Assembly: GCA_904380375.1 (NCBI GenBank)
Contig: CAJFID010000044.1
Location: 1 to 14,312, forward strand
Direction: 5' to 3'
Length of the DNA stretch: 14,312 bases
From: Avimonas intestinalis
GTDB lineage: Bacteria > Bacillota > Clostridia > Oscillospirales > Acutalibacteraceae
Shown here: positions 5,838 through 13,998 of the stretch, in pieces
Layout: every line of letters begins with the position of its first letter
How positions within the stretch are numbered: position 1 is the first letter of the stretch
Notes under the pieces: model-generated
The model's input: the letters and a program-made list of their open reading frames with translations, nothing else
The model's database searches: none
What the model was told of the DNA's origin: nothing
Program-made: the position numbers and the translations under genes

Positions 5838-5871
5838 AAGAGGAGGAAGTTCGTAGGAACTCCCTCCTCTT
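5838..5871 (-). terminator. Intrinsic terminator of the Ca2+ ATPase gene
   Basis: Arms 5838-5852 and 5857-5871 form a 15-bp stem with one mismatch and a GTAG loop. On the minus strand it ends in CCTCCTCTTTTC. It lies about 75 bases after the ATPase stop codon and about 60 bases upstream of the trxA operator, so it separates the two units. Confidence 0.75.
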
Positions 5872-5945
5872 ATGCGTTGCGCATCGCCGGCTTTTCCTCT
5901 GGCGGCATCCGGAACATAGGGAACAGCGCCTCGGGCCAGGATGCC

Positions 5946-8627
5946 CTACAGCGTCCCCTTCCGCCCGAAGAAGCGCATCACCAGCTTGCGCACGCAGTCC
6001 GCCGGCACCACCAGGAAGGCGATCAGCAGCACCCGGCGCAGTTCCCCGAAGGTGAGCCCCGCCGTGCGGAAAAGGCTGCCGCCGTAGTAGATCAGCCCGA
6101 TTTGGATGACCGCCACCATCAGCATGATAACGAGGAAGGAGGGGTTCCGTCCCAGATGGGCCAGAAGGTTGACCCGGTGGGTGCGGGCGTTGAAGGAATT
6201 GAAGATGCCGGCAAAGATGAACAGCGCAAAAAAAGCGGTCATTTGGTAAATACCGTCGTTGGCGTAGCGGAATAGGAGCTTTACCGCCGGCAGCTTTAGG
6301 AACAGCACGCAGAGCGCAATGGTGAACACCCCCATGCAGAGGATCTGGCTGAGCATATACCGGTTGAGGACGGGTTCGTCCCGCCGCTTCGGCGGCTCGT
6401 GCATGTATTCTTCAAGCGGCGGCTCCCCGGCAAAGGCCAGGCCGGCCAGCGTATCCATGATGATGTTGATCCACAGCATCTGGATAACGGTGACAGGGGT
6501 GTCAATGCCGATAAACGGCCCGATGATCGAAATCCCCACCGCGCAGAGATTCATGGTCAGCTGGAAGATGATGAATTTTCGGATGCTCTTAAAAATGGTC
6601 CGCCCATACAGGATGGCTTTGGCGATGGAGGCGATGTTGTCGTCTAGGATCACAATGTCGCCGGCTTCCTTGGCAACCTCGGTCCCGCTGCCCATCGCGA
6701 AGCCGACGTCCGCTTTTTTGAGGGCCGGGGCGTCGTTGATGCCGTCCCCGGTCATCCCGGCGACCAGATCGAGCTCCTGCGCCAGCCGCACCAGCCGGCT
6801 TTTGTCGTTCGGCAGGGCACGGGCGACCACCCGCAGACGGGGCAGGAGCCGCTTGACCTCCTCGTCGCTCATGGCGCCCAGCTCGGCACTGGTAAGCACC
6901 GCCTGCTTGGGGAGTGTTCCGCCGGAAAGGTCGTTGAGCAAGCCGGCCTCCCGGGCAATGGCCGCGGCGGTATCGCGGTTATCCCCGGTGATCATCACCA
7001 CCTGCACCCCGGCCCCCCGCACCTGGCGGACGGCCGCCCGTGCCTCAGGCCGGATCTCGTCACGGATGCCGGCCAGCCCGACCAAAATCAGGTCGGCAAA
7101 ACCGCCGCTCTCCGTCACCGGCGTTTCTGAGACCGCCAGGCAGAGCATCCGCATGGCCTGGGAGGTCAGCTCCTTCATCTTCTTTTCCAGGAACAGCCGG
7201 CTGGGCAGGGGGCAGACCCGCCCCTGCTCATCGTAAAACCGCGTGCAGTGGGGGAGGAGCTTCTCCGGCGCGCCTTTTACCAGGGTCAGCTCCCGAGCCC
7301 CGTGCAGCTCGGCGGCCGAGAATTTATTCTTGGAATCAAAGGGGATGACCCGCCCCTTCGTCCATTTTGTTACGGCGGGCCGTCCTTTTCCCGCCGCCGC
7401 GTATTCCAGCAGGGCGCGATCGGTCGCGTTCCCGCCCAGCGCTTTCCCCTCCGAAAGGATGCTGCCGGAATTTTGTATACAGGAGAGCTCCACCAGCTCC
7501 CACAGCGGCTTTTTTCGGCGGAGTTCGGACGCCTTCCTGTATTCGGCCCCGTCCCCGGTCAGGAAGCGGGTGACCTCAAGCTTGCCGCGGGTCAGGGTGC
7601 CGGTTTTGTCGGTAAACAGGATGTTTAGGCTGCCGGAGGTTTCAATCCCTACCAGCTTGCGGACCAGCACATGGTCCTTGAGCATCCGCCGCATGTTTGA
7701 GGAAAGGACCACCGTAATCATCATCGGGAGCCCTTCCGGCACGGCGACCACCACCACCGTGATCGCCAGAGTCAGGGCGTGCAGAATATGCTCAAACAGC
7801 CCCGCCGGGTTGGCGGCGATCGATTGCCCCATCCGGGCGACGTTCATACCGTTATCTAGAAGGAGGGAGTGGAACAGGTCCGCCGCCGCGACCAGCCCGG
7901 CCGCGCCGTAGCCCAGGCGGCTGATGGTATGTGCCAGATTGCCCAGCCGCACCTTGAGTGGGCTCTCCCGGGTTTCCTCCTGTACCTCCCGCGCCATATG
8001 CCCGTAGCAGGTGGCGTCCCCGACCGCGCGCACCCGCATCTCCCCCTCGCCGGAGCAGACCACGCTGCCCCGGAACAGCCGGTTTGGGGAGAGAAAATCC
8101 CGCCCGTCGCCCTGCTCGGGGCCGGGACGTTTGACCGCCTCCTTGCTTTCGCCGTTCAGGGCGGACTGGTCGACATGCAGCTCGCCGGACAGCAGGAGGC
8201 CGTCCGCCGGCAGGCGTTCCCCTGCCTGGAGCAGGACGACATCCCCGACGACGATCTCCGCAATCGGCAGCTCGCGGATTTTTCCGTCCCGGCGGACACG
8301 GCATTTGGTGCGCTGGGCGTCCTCCTGGAGCTTGGCAAACGCGGATTCGCTTCCATATTCCGACAGGGTCGATACAAAGGTCGCCAGGAAGATGGCAATG
8401 GCAATGCCCGCCGATTCGTACCAGTCGAAATGCCGGAATAAAAAAAGGACGTTGACCGCCAGGGCGGCCAGGAGCACCTTGATGATCGGGTCGCCGAAGC
8501 TGTCTAGGAATTGGCGGAAAAACCCCCGGCGCTTCCGTTGCGTCAAATGGTTGGAGCCATGCTCCCGGCGGGATTGCTCCGCTTGTTCGGTGGTGAGGCC
8601 CGCGGCAGGGGAAGCGTGGGACGTCAT
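5946..8627 (-). CDS. Calcium-transporting P-type ATPase, PMCA-like (P2B)
   Basis: An 893-residue ATP-driven cation pump, most likely exporting Ca2+. In order it has an N-terminal cation-ATPase segment, two helices, the actuator domain with LNGES (about 157-161), the M4 ion site PEGLP (297-301), the phosphorylated Asp340 in DKTGTLT, the nucleotide-domain KGAPE, ITGDN, and TGDGINDAP (about 626-634). Then comes a C-terminal helix bundle with WINIIMDTLAGLAFAGEPP, which resembles M6 of plasma-membrane Ca2+ ATPases. The usual TGES of the actuator is NGES here. No long C-terminal calmodulin region is present, as is normal in bacteria. ATG 8627 is chosen for AAGGAG ten bases upstream; an in-frame ATG 33 bases earlier lacks a good site. 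It has its own promoter and terminator. Confidence 0.92.
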   Translation of the reverse strand: MTSHASPAAGLTTEQAEQSRREHGSNHLTQRKRRGFFRQFLDSFGDPIIKVLLAALAVNVLFLFRHFDWYESAGIAIAIFLATFVSTLSEYGSESAFAKLQEDAQRTKCRVRRDGKIRELPIAEIVVGDVVLLQAGERLPADGLLLSGELHVDQSALNGESKEAVKRPGPEQGDGRDFLSPNRLFRGSVVCSGEGEMRVRAVGDATCYGHMAREVQEETRESPLKVRLGNLAHTISRLGYGAAGLVAAADLFHSLLLDNGMNVARMGQSIAANPAGLFEHILHALTLAITVVVVAVPEGLPMMITVVLSSNMRRMLKDHVLVRKLVGIETSGSLNILFTDKTGTLTRGKLEVTRFLTGDGAEYRKASELRRKKPLWELVELSCIQNSGSILSEGKALGGNATDRALLEYAAAGKGRPAVTKWTKGRVIPFDSKNKFSAAELHGARELTLVKGAPEKLLPHCTRFYDEQGRVCPLPSRLFLEKKMKELTSQAMRMLCLAVSETPVTESGGFADLILVGLAGIRDEIRPEARAAVRQVRGAGVQVVMITGDNRDTAAAIAREAGLLNDLSGGTLPKQAVLTSAELGAMSDEEVKRLLPRLRVVARALPNDKSRLVRLAQELDLVAGMTGDGINDAPALKKADVGFAMGSGTEVAKEAGDIVILDDNIASIAKAILYGRTIFKSIRKFIIFQLTMNLCAVGISIIGPFIGIDTPVTVIQMLWINIIMDTLAGLAFAGEPPLEEYMHEPPKRRDEPVLNRYMLSQILCMGVFTIALCVLFLKLPAVKLLFRYANDGIYQMTAFFALFIFAGIFNSFNARTHRVNLLAHLGRNPSFLVIMLMVAVIQIGLIYYGGSLFRTAGLTFGELRRVLLIAFLVVPADCVRKLVMRFFGRKGTL

Positions 8628-8674
8628 GGGCGGTTCACTCCTTCGGATGTGGTCGGGCATTGGCCGAGCCCTCT

Positions 8675-8703
8675 ACCATACTCTATTCGCGGAGAGTGGA
8701 CAA
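8675..8703 (-). promoter_or_regulatory. Promoter of the Ca2+ ATPase gene
   Basis: On the minus strand TTGTCC (8698-8703) and TATGGT (8675-8680) are spaced by 17 bases, about 50 bases upstream of the ATPase start codon. This is a reasonable housekeeping-sigma promoter. It lies after the hairpin that follows recG, which supports separate transcription of the pump gene. Confidence 0.6.
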
Positions 8704-8745
8704 TATGCCGGCTTGTTCCCCTGGACAGCGCCGGACGGCTTAGCG

Positions 8746-8782
8746 AAAGGGAGGCGTTCCCGGCACGGGAAAGCCTCCCTTT
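8746..8782 (-). terminator. Hairpin downstream of recG, probable terminator
   Basis: AAAGGGAGGC at 8746-8755 pairs perfectly with 8773-8782. After one mismatch, TTCCCG at 8757-8762 pairs with 8766-8771 around a three-base loop, giving 16 base pairs in all. On the minus strand only TTTC follows, so the U-tract is short. The position after recG and before the ATPase promoter fits a terminator. Confidence 0.65.
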
Positions 8783-8845
8783 CTAGTGCTGGGATTGTCC
8801 CGCCCGTGCCGGCAATCCCCTTTTTTGTCCTTCCCGACTCCTCCG

Positions 8846-10927
8846 TCAATTCAGCCCCTGCTCGGTCACCTGGTCGAACAGCCGCCGCACCTCCTGCGCC
8901 AAAGGAAGATGCTCCGCGTGTTCCAGCTCCGGGTCGCCGGCGATCAGGGAGCGGGCCTCCGCCTGCGCGTCCAGAAACAGGGGCATGTCGCCGTTCAGGT
9001 CGGCGATCTTGAGGTCGGGCAGCCCGTGCTGGCGGGAGCCGAAAAAGTCGCCCGGCCCGCGCAGCTTCAAATCCTCGTCCGCAATCTTGAAGCCGTCGTT
9101 GGTGGAGCACATGACCTTGAGCCGGCGGACCGCTTCCTCGTTGCGGGCGTCGGAGATCAGGATACAGGTGGATTTGTGCTTGCCACGCCCGACCCGGCCG
9201 CGGAGCTGGTGGAGCTGTGCCAGGCCGAACCGCTCGGCGTTTTCAATCACCATAATGACTGCGTTCGGCACGTCCACCCCGACTTCAATGACCGTGGTCG
9301 ATACCAGGATCGACAGCTCGTTGCGGGCAAAGGCGGTCATCGCCTGCTCCTTTTGAGCCGGCTTCATCCGCCCGTGCAGAAGGCCAAGAGCATATCCTTT
9401 AAACGGCCCGGCCGCCAGCTTCTGCGCGTATTCGGTGGCGCTGGCCAGGTCGGTTTCCCCCTCCTCGTCGTCTACCAGGGGGCAGACGATATAGGCCTGC
9501 CGGCCCTCGGCAATATGCTTTTTGACATAATTGTACGCCCGCTCCCGTTTGTCGCTGCGCACCGCGTAGGTTTCGATCGGCTGGCGGCCGGGCGGGAGCT
9601 CGTCCAGAAGCGATACGTCGAGGTCGCCGTAAATAATCAGCGCGAGGGTGCGGGGGATGGGGGTGGCAGACATGACCAGCATGTGGGGATTCACCCCCTT
9701 GGCGGCGAGCTCCGCCCGCTGCCCGACCCCGAAACGGTGCTGTTCGTCGGTGACGACCAGCCCCAGCCGGGCAAAGCGTACCCCTTCGGACAGTAGGGCG
9801 TGGGTCCCGACGAGGAAGTCGATATCCCCGTCCGCCAGCCGCGCCAGGATCTCCCGTCTCTCGGCCGCAGGCTGGGAGCCGGTGAGCAGCCCCACCCGGA
9901 TCTTGCCCGGGGCCAGCAGGGTGGACAGGGAACGGGCGTGCTGCTCGGCCAGGATCTCGGTGGGCGCCATCAGGGCGGCCTGCCAGCCGTTGCGGATCGC
10001 GGTATACGCTACCCCCGCGGCTACCGCGGTTTTGCCGCTCCCCACGTCCCCTTGGATCAGCCGGCTCATGGGAGAATCCCCCTGCATGTCGCGCAGGCAG
10101 TCGGCGACGGCCCGCCGCTGCGCCCCGGTGGGGGAGAAGGGCAAGAGGGAGTAGAACTCCTCGCTGTAATCCTTGGCCATGACGGCGGCGTTGGCGCTGC
10201 GGGCGCGTCCCTTGAGCCGGAGCAGCCCCAGCTGAAGGATGAGCAGCTCCTCAAATACCAGACGCTTGCGGGCGACCGCCAGCGTCTCTCCGCTCGTGGG
10301 GAAGTGGATATTCTCCAACGCGAACCGGCGGGTGCATAGGCCGTGGCGTAGGCGCAGCTCCGCCGGCAGAGGGTCGTCGTCCAGCGCCGCGCCCAGCGCG
10401 TCCAGCGCCCGGGCGACGCAGCCCTCGATCACCCGGGTGGAAAGCCCCTCCGTCTGCCGGTAGATCGGGCGGATACGCTGGCCGCCTTCCGCCGGCTCGA
10501 TCAGGGGGGAGGCCATCTCCCGATGGGTAAAATCCCCGCCCACTGGTCCGAAAAAGAGGTATTCTTCCCCGGCGCGCACCTTTGCGGCAGCGTATTTGTT
10601 GTTGAACAGGGTCACCCGCATCACCGCGGCCCCGTCGCTCGCCCGGAATTTATACAAGGTCATCCCCTTGCGCACGCGGTGCTCCGCCGGGGCCTCCATC
10701 GCCTTGGCCTTAATGCAGCAGGGCTCCCCAAACGGCGCGTCCAGGATGGCCGTGAGCTTTGACCAATCCTCGTACGCGCGGGGGATGTTGCGCACCAGCG
10801 CGCCGACGGTATCCACGCCCAGCCGCTCAAACTGTGCCGCGCGGCGCTCTCCCACGCCCTTGAGGTAGCGCAGAGGGGTATCAAAAGCAATCCCGGGGGA
10901 TTTCGGGGCTTCTGAGGGACCAGACAA
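8846..10927 (-). CDS. recG: ATP-dependent DNA helicase RecG
   Basis: A 693-residue superfamily 2 helicase that remodels stalled replication forks and branch-migrates Holliday junctions. The N-terminal wedge/OB domain (about 60-200) is followed by the helicase core. Walker A is GDVGSGKT at 293-300, then APTEILAEQH, the DEQH box at 394-397, MSATPIPRTL, TTVIEVGVDVPNA and the RGRVGRG motif VI, and finally the RecG C-terminal region. Length and motif order are typical and complete. The start is a TTG at 10927, supported by AAAGGAGG eight bases upstream and by the family-like start of the product (PLRYLKGVGERR at about residue 18). A consensus-like promoter lies upstream. It is divergent from the polysaccharide deacetylase gene. 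Confidence 0.96.
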   Translation of the reverse strand: MSGPSEAPKSPGIAFDTPLRYLKGVGERRAAQFERLGVDTVGALVRNIPRAYEDWSKLTAILDAPFGEPCCIKAKAMEAPAEHRVRKGMTLYKFRASDGAAVMRVTLFNNKYAAAKVRAGEEYLFFGPVGGDFTHREMASPLIEPAEGGQRIRPIYRQTEGLSTRVIEGCVARALDALGAALDDDPLPAELRLRHGLCTRRFALENIHFPTSGETLAVARKRLVFEELLILQLGLLRLKGRARSANAAVMAKDYSEEFYSLLPFSPTGAQRRAVADCLRDMQGDSPMSRLIQGDVGSGKTAVAAGVAYTAIRNGWQAALMAPTEILAEQHARSLSTLLAPGKIRVGLLTGSQPAAERREILARLADGDIDFLVGTHALLSEGVRFARLGLVVTDEQHRFGVGQRAELAAKGVNPHMLVMSATPIPRTLALIIYGDLDVSLLDELPPGRQPIETYAVRSDKRERAYNYVKKHIAEGRQAYIVCPLVDDEEGETDLASATEYAQKLAAGPFKGYALGLLHGRMKPAQKEQAMTAFARNELSILVSTTVIEVGVDVPNAVIMVIENAERFGLAQLHQLRGRVGRGKHKSTCILISDARNEEAVRRLKVMCSTNDGFKIADEDLKLRGPGDFFGSRQHGLPDLKIADLNGDMPLFLDAQAEARSLIAGDPELEHAEHLPLAQEVRRLFDQVTEQGLN

Positions 10928-10988
10928 ACCGACCGCCTCCTTTACTGGTGGATTTCCGGCGGAATCCCGGAACTTTCATTCTCTCTGT

Positions 10989-11017
10989 ATTATACCCGCG
11001 CCGGAGCCGTCCCGCAA
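10989..11017 (-). promoter_or_regulatory. recG: recG promoter
   Basis: On the minus strand TTGCGG (11012-11017) and TATAAT (10989-10994) are spaced by exactly 17 bases. The -10 box is perfect. It lies about 60 bases upstream of the TTG start and its ribosome binding site. Confidence 0.65.
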
Positions 11018-11090
11018 GCTCCTTTATCCCCGTCCGGCTTGGCATAAGTGGACAGCACGCCCCTTATATATGGAGCAGAAGGGGACGCGG

Positions 11091-11165
11091 GAGGGCGGAA
11101 AGGGATCAGCGGGGTAGCCGCGCCGCTCTCCGTAGAGACGAGGGCGATGCGATCCGCCGCCCTTC
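11091..11165 (+). promoter_or_regulatory. Structured leader upstream of the polysaccharide deacetylase
   Basis: AGGGCGG at 11092-11098 pairs with CCGCCCT at 11157-11163, and GATC at 11104-11107 with GATC at 11151-11154. They enclose a smaller GC-rich stem starting AGCGG. The structure ends only a few bases before the ribosome binding site at about 11168. It could affect translation or transcript stability. I do not recognise a known riboswitch class. No clear promoter was found; a TATATA near 11065 lacks a well-spaced -35 box. Confidence 0.35.
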
Positions 11166-11181
11166 AGAAAGGATGAAGCGT

Positions 11182-12072
11182 ATGTATGGGATTATCCGCC
11201 TGCGCCGGAGCCTGTGCGCGATGGCGGCGATGTTCTTGGCGGGGGTGATCTGCATCGCCATCGGGGCCGGCCAATCGGCGGCGCAGACCGCCGAGCCCGC
11301 GCAGGAGGAAGGGATCAGCCTGCCGATCGTGATGTATCACGGCCTGCTTAAGGAGGAGAAGCGGCAGGGGCCGTATGTGATTTCTCCCGATCTGTTTGAA
11401 AGCGATCTGCGTTACCTCAAGGAGCACGGCTATACCACGGTGGTGGTGCAGGATCTCATCAACTATGTGCAGGACGGGATACCGCTGCCGGAGAAGCCGG
11501 TCATGCTCACCTTTGACGACGGCTACTATAACAATTACCTGTACGCCTACCCGCTGCTGCAGCAATACCAGTGCAAGATGGTGCTGTCCCCTATCGGGCG
11601 GTACGCCGAACAGGACAGCCATGAGGAAACCCTCCACGCCAATTATTCCAACGCCTCCTGGGCACAGCTGAAGGAGATGATGGATTCCGGGCTGGTGGAA
11701 GTGCAGAACCATTCCTACGATATGCACCGCGACGGCACGGCCGGCCAGCGCAAGGGGGCGAAGCGGGTCAACGGCGAAACGGTGGAGCAGTATGCCCAGG
11801 CCCTGCGGGAGGACGTGCAGAAAATGCAGGATGCGGTGACGCAGAACATCGGCTTTACCCCGACCGCCTTTACCTATCCCTTCGGCGCGATCAGCGAGGA
11901 ATCCGTCCCCATCCTCAAGGAGATGGGCTTCCAGGCCACCCTGACCTGCGAAAGCCGGCTCAACCGGATCACGCGGGATCCGGAATGTCTGTACGGTCTG
12001 GGCCGCTACCGGCGTCCTCTGGGGGTCAGCAGCAGCGAATTTTTTACCGGTACGATGAAGCTGGAGGGCTGA
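11182..12072 (+). CDS. Polysaccharide deacetylase family protein, membrane-anchored or secreted
   Basis: A 296-residue NodB-like carbohydrate esterase family 4 protein, which removes acetyl groups from peptidoglycan or other surface polysaccharides. A basic start and a hydrophobic segment at about 11-31 give a signal peptide or anchor. The catalytic domain starts at PIVMYHG (48-54). Motif 1 is TFDDG with Asp112 and Asp113. Motif 2 is HSYDMH with the metal ligands His177 and His182. TYPFG at 231-235 is motif 3-like. ATG 11182 is preferred over ATG 11173, because the AAAGGA lies eight bases before the former but abuts the latter. It is the only gene between the recG divergent region and the PadR operon, and no classical terminator follows it. 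Confidence 0.92.
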   Translation: MYGIIRLRRSLCAMAAMFLAGVICIAIGAGQSAAQTAEPAQEEGISLPIVMYHGLLKEEKRQGPYVISPDLFESDLRYLKEHGYTTVVVQDLINYVQDGIPLPEKPVMLTFDDGYYNNYLYAYPLLQQYQCKMVLSPIGRYAEQDSHEETLHANYSNASWAQLKEMMDSGLVEVQNHSYDMHRDGTAGQRKGAKRVNGETVEQYAQALREDVQKMQDAVTQNIGFTPTAFTYPFGAISEESVPILKEMGFQATLTCESRLNRITRDPECLYGLGRYRRPLGVSSSEFFTGTMKLEG

Positions 12073-12126
12073 GGCGGCAGGGGATAGGGCAGACGGCCGG
12101 CGGCGGAGCCTCCCAGAAAAAACTCC

Positions 12127-12176
12127 TTGTATACCTAGAAGTTCTATGCTATAATAAGCCTAGAACTTCTAGGTAT
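12127..12176 (+). promoter_or_regulatory. PadR operon promoter with two palindromic operators
   Basis: TTGTAT (12127-12132) and TATAAT (12150-12155) are spaced by 17 bases. Two copies of TAGAA-N-TTCTA, at 12136-12146 and 12161-12171, flank the -10 box with centres 25 bases apart. The first lies in the spacer and the second covers the predicted start. Together they form a larger perfect inverted repeat with 16-base arms (12131-12146 and 12161-12176). This is the expected design for repression by the PadR protein encoded directly downstream. As RNA or DNA it could also form a hairpin ending in TATTTTCC, so weak terminator function for the deacetylase gene is possible. Confidence 0.82.
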
Positions 12177-12211
12177 TTTCCTGTACGAATAGAAAGAGGG
12201 AGGAAACCGCT

Positions 12212-12601
12212 ATGGAACCGAAACGCCTCAAGCTGGACAAAGACCTGCTAGGGGGAAGCGCCCCGTATCTTGTTTTATCGCTTCTTGACCACGCCGACCG
12301 CTACGGCTATGAAATCATCCGAGAGCTGGCCGTCCGGTCGGAAAATGTCTTTGAGCTCAAGGAGGGGACCCTTTACCCTATCCTGCACAAGCTGGAAAGC
12401 AAAGGCTTCCTCACATCGTATACTGCCCAGGCGCCCACCGGCCGGGAGAGGAAATATTACCATATTACTAAAAAGGGGCGGATGGAGTTGGAAGAAGAGC
12501 GTCGGCAGTGGCTTCTTTTCCGCCATGCGGTAGAGAAGGTGACAGGCGCGCTCCCCGCCGGGGGGCAGCCGGAAGGAGGCGGGGCGAATGCGTTGGCATA
12601 A
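12212..12601 (+). CDS. PadR-family transcriptional regulator
   Basis: A 129-residue DNA-binding repressor of the PadR family. It has the typical winged-helix layout: PYLVLSLL at 18-25, YGYEIIREL at 31-39, then GTLYPILHKLESKGFL, where the recognition helix lies, and the wing GRERKYYHITKKG. The C-terminal helix continues to about residue 112, followed by a Gly/Pro-rich tail. GGAGG precedes the ATG. It overlaps the next gene by 14 bases, so the two are translationally coupled. The operators at its promoter suggest autorepression. PadR proteins of this size commonly sit beside small membrane proteins with permease-prefix or HAAS-like domains, as here. The inducer is unknown. Confidence 0.93.
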   Translation: MEPKRLKLDKDLLGGSAPYLVLSLLDHADRYGYEIIRELAVRSENVFELKEGTLYPILHKLESKGFLTSYTAQAPTGRERKYYHITKKGRMELEEERRQWLLFRHAVEKVTGALPAGGQPEGGGANALA

Positions 12602-13352
12602 ACGCCCGGACCGGCTGCATGCCAAAGCGGCGCCCCCGCCTAAGGACGAAGAGGAATATATGGAACGGGTGCTGCAAAGGGTGCGTTTCCGGTTTGACCG
12701 TCCCAGCATCCGTCGGGAGCTTCTGGCCCATCTGGAGGATAAGGCCCTGTGGCTCCGGCAGCAGGGCTGCGGGCCGGAAGAAGCCTCCCACAGGGCGCTT
12801 CAGGAGATGGGGGATCCGGAGGAAACCGGCCGGGCCCTGAACAAAACGCACAACCCGGTTCTTGGATGGATATGGCTGGTCACCGGCGCGTTGGCTCGGG
12901 TAGCAGCGGGACTGAGCGTCCTGCTCGCCCTTTATCTGGCGGTTGATTATCTCTTGCCCAACTCCATCCCGGCAGAGATTGACCGGGACGAAATTAAAGA
13001 GGTGGTGGAGGTGGAAGCCAATACCCGGATCGGTCATATGGTGTTCCGGATACAGAGGGTGCTGCGCATGAAGGACGGGGAGGTGGTGCTTCTGTATGAG
13101 AGCTGGACCACCAGCCCCTGGGACAGCCAGTGGACCCGGCAGCTTTCCCGGTTTGAGGATGAAGCGGGGAACATATATCCAGCTGTTGAAGGGACGATCC
13201 GCTCCGGCCCTGTCAAGGAACGGGCCTGCTGTTCGATTTATGGCGTGCCGGAGGGGACGGAAACCCTGTGGGCGCCGGTGGGAGATTTGGAAACGGCCGG
13301 ATGGGTGGAGGTTCCTCTACAGGACGGCACAGACGGGAGGGACAGCGAATGA
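12588..13352 (+). CDS. Membrane protein with a permease-prefix-domain-1/HAAS-like N terminus
   Basis: A 254-residue protein. An N-terminal cytoplasmic helical region (about 37-90) carries IRRELLAHLED, an EEA-x(3)-AL repeat and MGDPEETGRAL, which resembles the permease prefix domain 1 or HAAS domain found next to PadR regulators. One hydrophobic stretch follows at about 91-123. The remaining 130 residues are beta-rich, probably extracytoplasmic, and I do not recognise them. AAGGAGG lies eight bases before the ATG inside the padR 3' end. Its stop codon overlaps the next start as ATGA. The tail contains an adjacent Cys pair (ERACCSIYG). In this family pairing it is presumably part of the envelope function controlled by PadR; the function is unknown. 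Confidence 0.82.
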   Translation: MRWHKRPDRLHAKAAPPPKDEEEYMERVLQRVRFRFDRPSIRRELLAHLEDKALWLRQQGCGPEEASHRALQEMGDPEETGRALNKTHNPVLGWIWLVTGALARVAAGLSVLLALYLAVDYLLPNSIPAEIDRDEIKEVVEVEANTRIGHMVFRIQRVLRMKDGEVVLLYESWTTSPWDSQWTRQLSRFEDEAGNIYPAVEGTIRSGPVKERACCSIYGVPEGTETLWAPVGDLETAGWVEVPLQDGTDGRDSE

Positions 13353-13998
13353 GGTGGGTGGATACTATGCGGCGGGAAACGAACGCCGCCTCCCCGGCGC
13401 AGGACGAGCGGCGCAGACCAAAACAACGCAGGAAACGGCGGCTGACAAGGGGGAAGGCCACGCTGCTTTCCCTGGCAGTGCTTTTGCTGTTTTTCCTATT
13501 TATCCCGCCGTTTGCCGGCTGCTTTTTCTCTCCGGCGGAGGCGATCCGGCGGGAAGAAAACGGCCTGCTGATTGGCCCGTCGGAAATCGCGGCGGACTAT
13601 CCCGCGGCGAAGCCGGGAAGAAGGGTTTATGTCGGACATATTAGGACTGGGTTTCCGTTTATACCCTGCGGCGTACCCTCGGCATTTATTGGGCGGTAGA
13701 GTCTTTTTCTACGGCAAAGGCGGTGCCGGGCGAACCCTTGGCGGCGTCCAGCTGGTTCGCAAGGCAGGGGGAAGCGGGGTATTATGTCTATGCCGGTGTG
13801 CGCAGCGATCCGGCGGTGGCCCGCATAGAACTCCGGCGGGAGGACGGTGCGCCCCTTATCGCGGAGGAATTCCCGGCCGACACGTTTTGTTTCTCCTGGC
13901 AGGAGGGAGCGGGGAACATGAAATCGGTGACTGTCTATGACTGCAGCGGGAATGTTTTGGCAGTTTACGGCGCTGGAATGGAACGCTGCGATAGCTAA
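13349..13998 (+). pseudogene. Small membrane or lipoprotein gene broken by a one-base frameshift
   Basis: The gene starts at 13349 in an ATGA overlap with its upstream neighbour, with GGGAGGGA as ribosome binding site. The first frame reads an Arg/Lys-rich cytoplasmic stretch (residues 1-36), a hydrophobic segment at about 37-57 ending in FAGC (Cys58, lipobox-like), then PSEIAADYPAAKPGRRVYV, and stops at 13699. Protein-like sequence continues in the -1 frame from about 13645 (DWVSVYTLRRTLGIYW) to a stop at 13998. Adding one G to the GG at 13643-13644 would give a continuous product of about 216 residues. This may be a real mutation or a homopolymer sequencing error. The fused product has the same layout as its neighbour: one membrane segment plus a beta-rich outer domain. 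No function is recognised. Confidence 0.62.

Noticed and set aside
6319..7236. Long plus-strand frame inside the Ca2+ ATPase gene
   Set aside because: Ser/Arg-rich shadow of the ATPase coding strand, without a ribosome binding site or motif.
8011..9012. Plus-strand frame of 333 codons spanning the ATPase start and the recG end
   Set aside because: Shadow frame that crosses a promoter and a hairpin; low-complexity Pro/Arg/Ser translation.
12131..12176. The PadR-promoter inverted repeat as mainly a terminator for the deacetylase gene
   Set aside because: The stem is AT-rich, has a 14-base loop and contains a consensus promoter. Operator function explains it better, though weak termination is not excluded.
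13640..13700. Programmed -1 ribosomal frameshift in the third PadR-operon gene
   Set aside because: No X-XXY-YYZ slippery heptamer in the right phase was found near 13645-13696. A missing G in the GG at 13643-13644 explains the break more simply.
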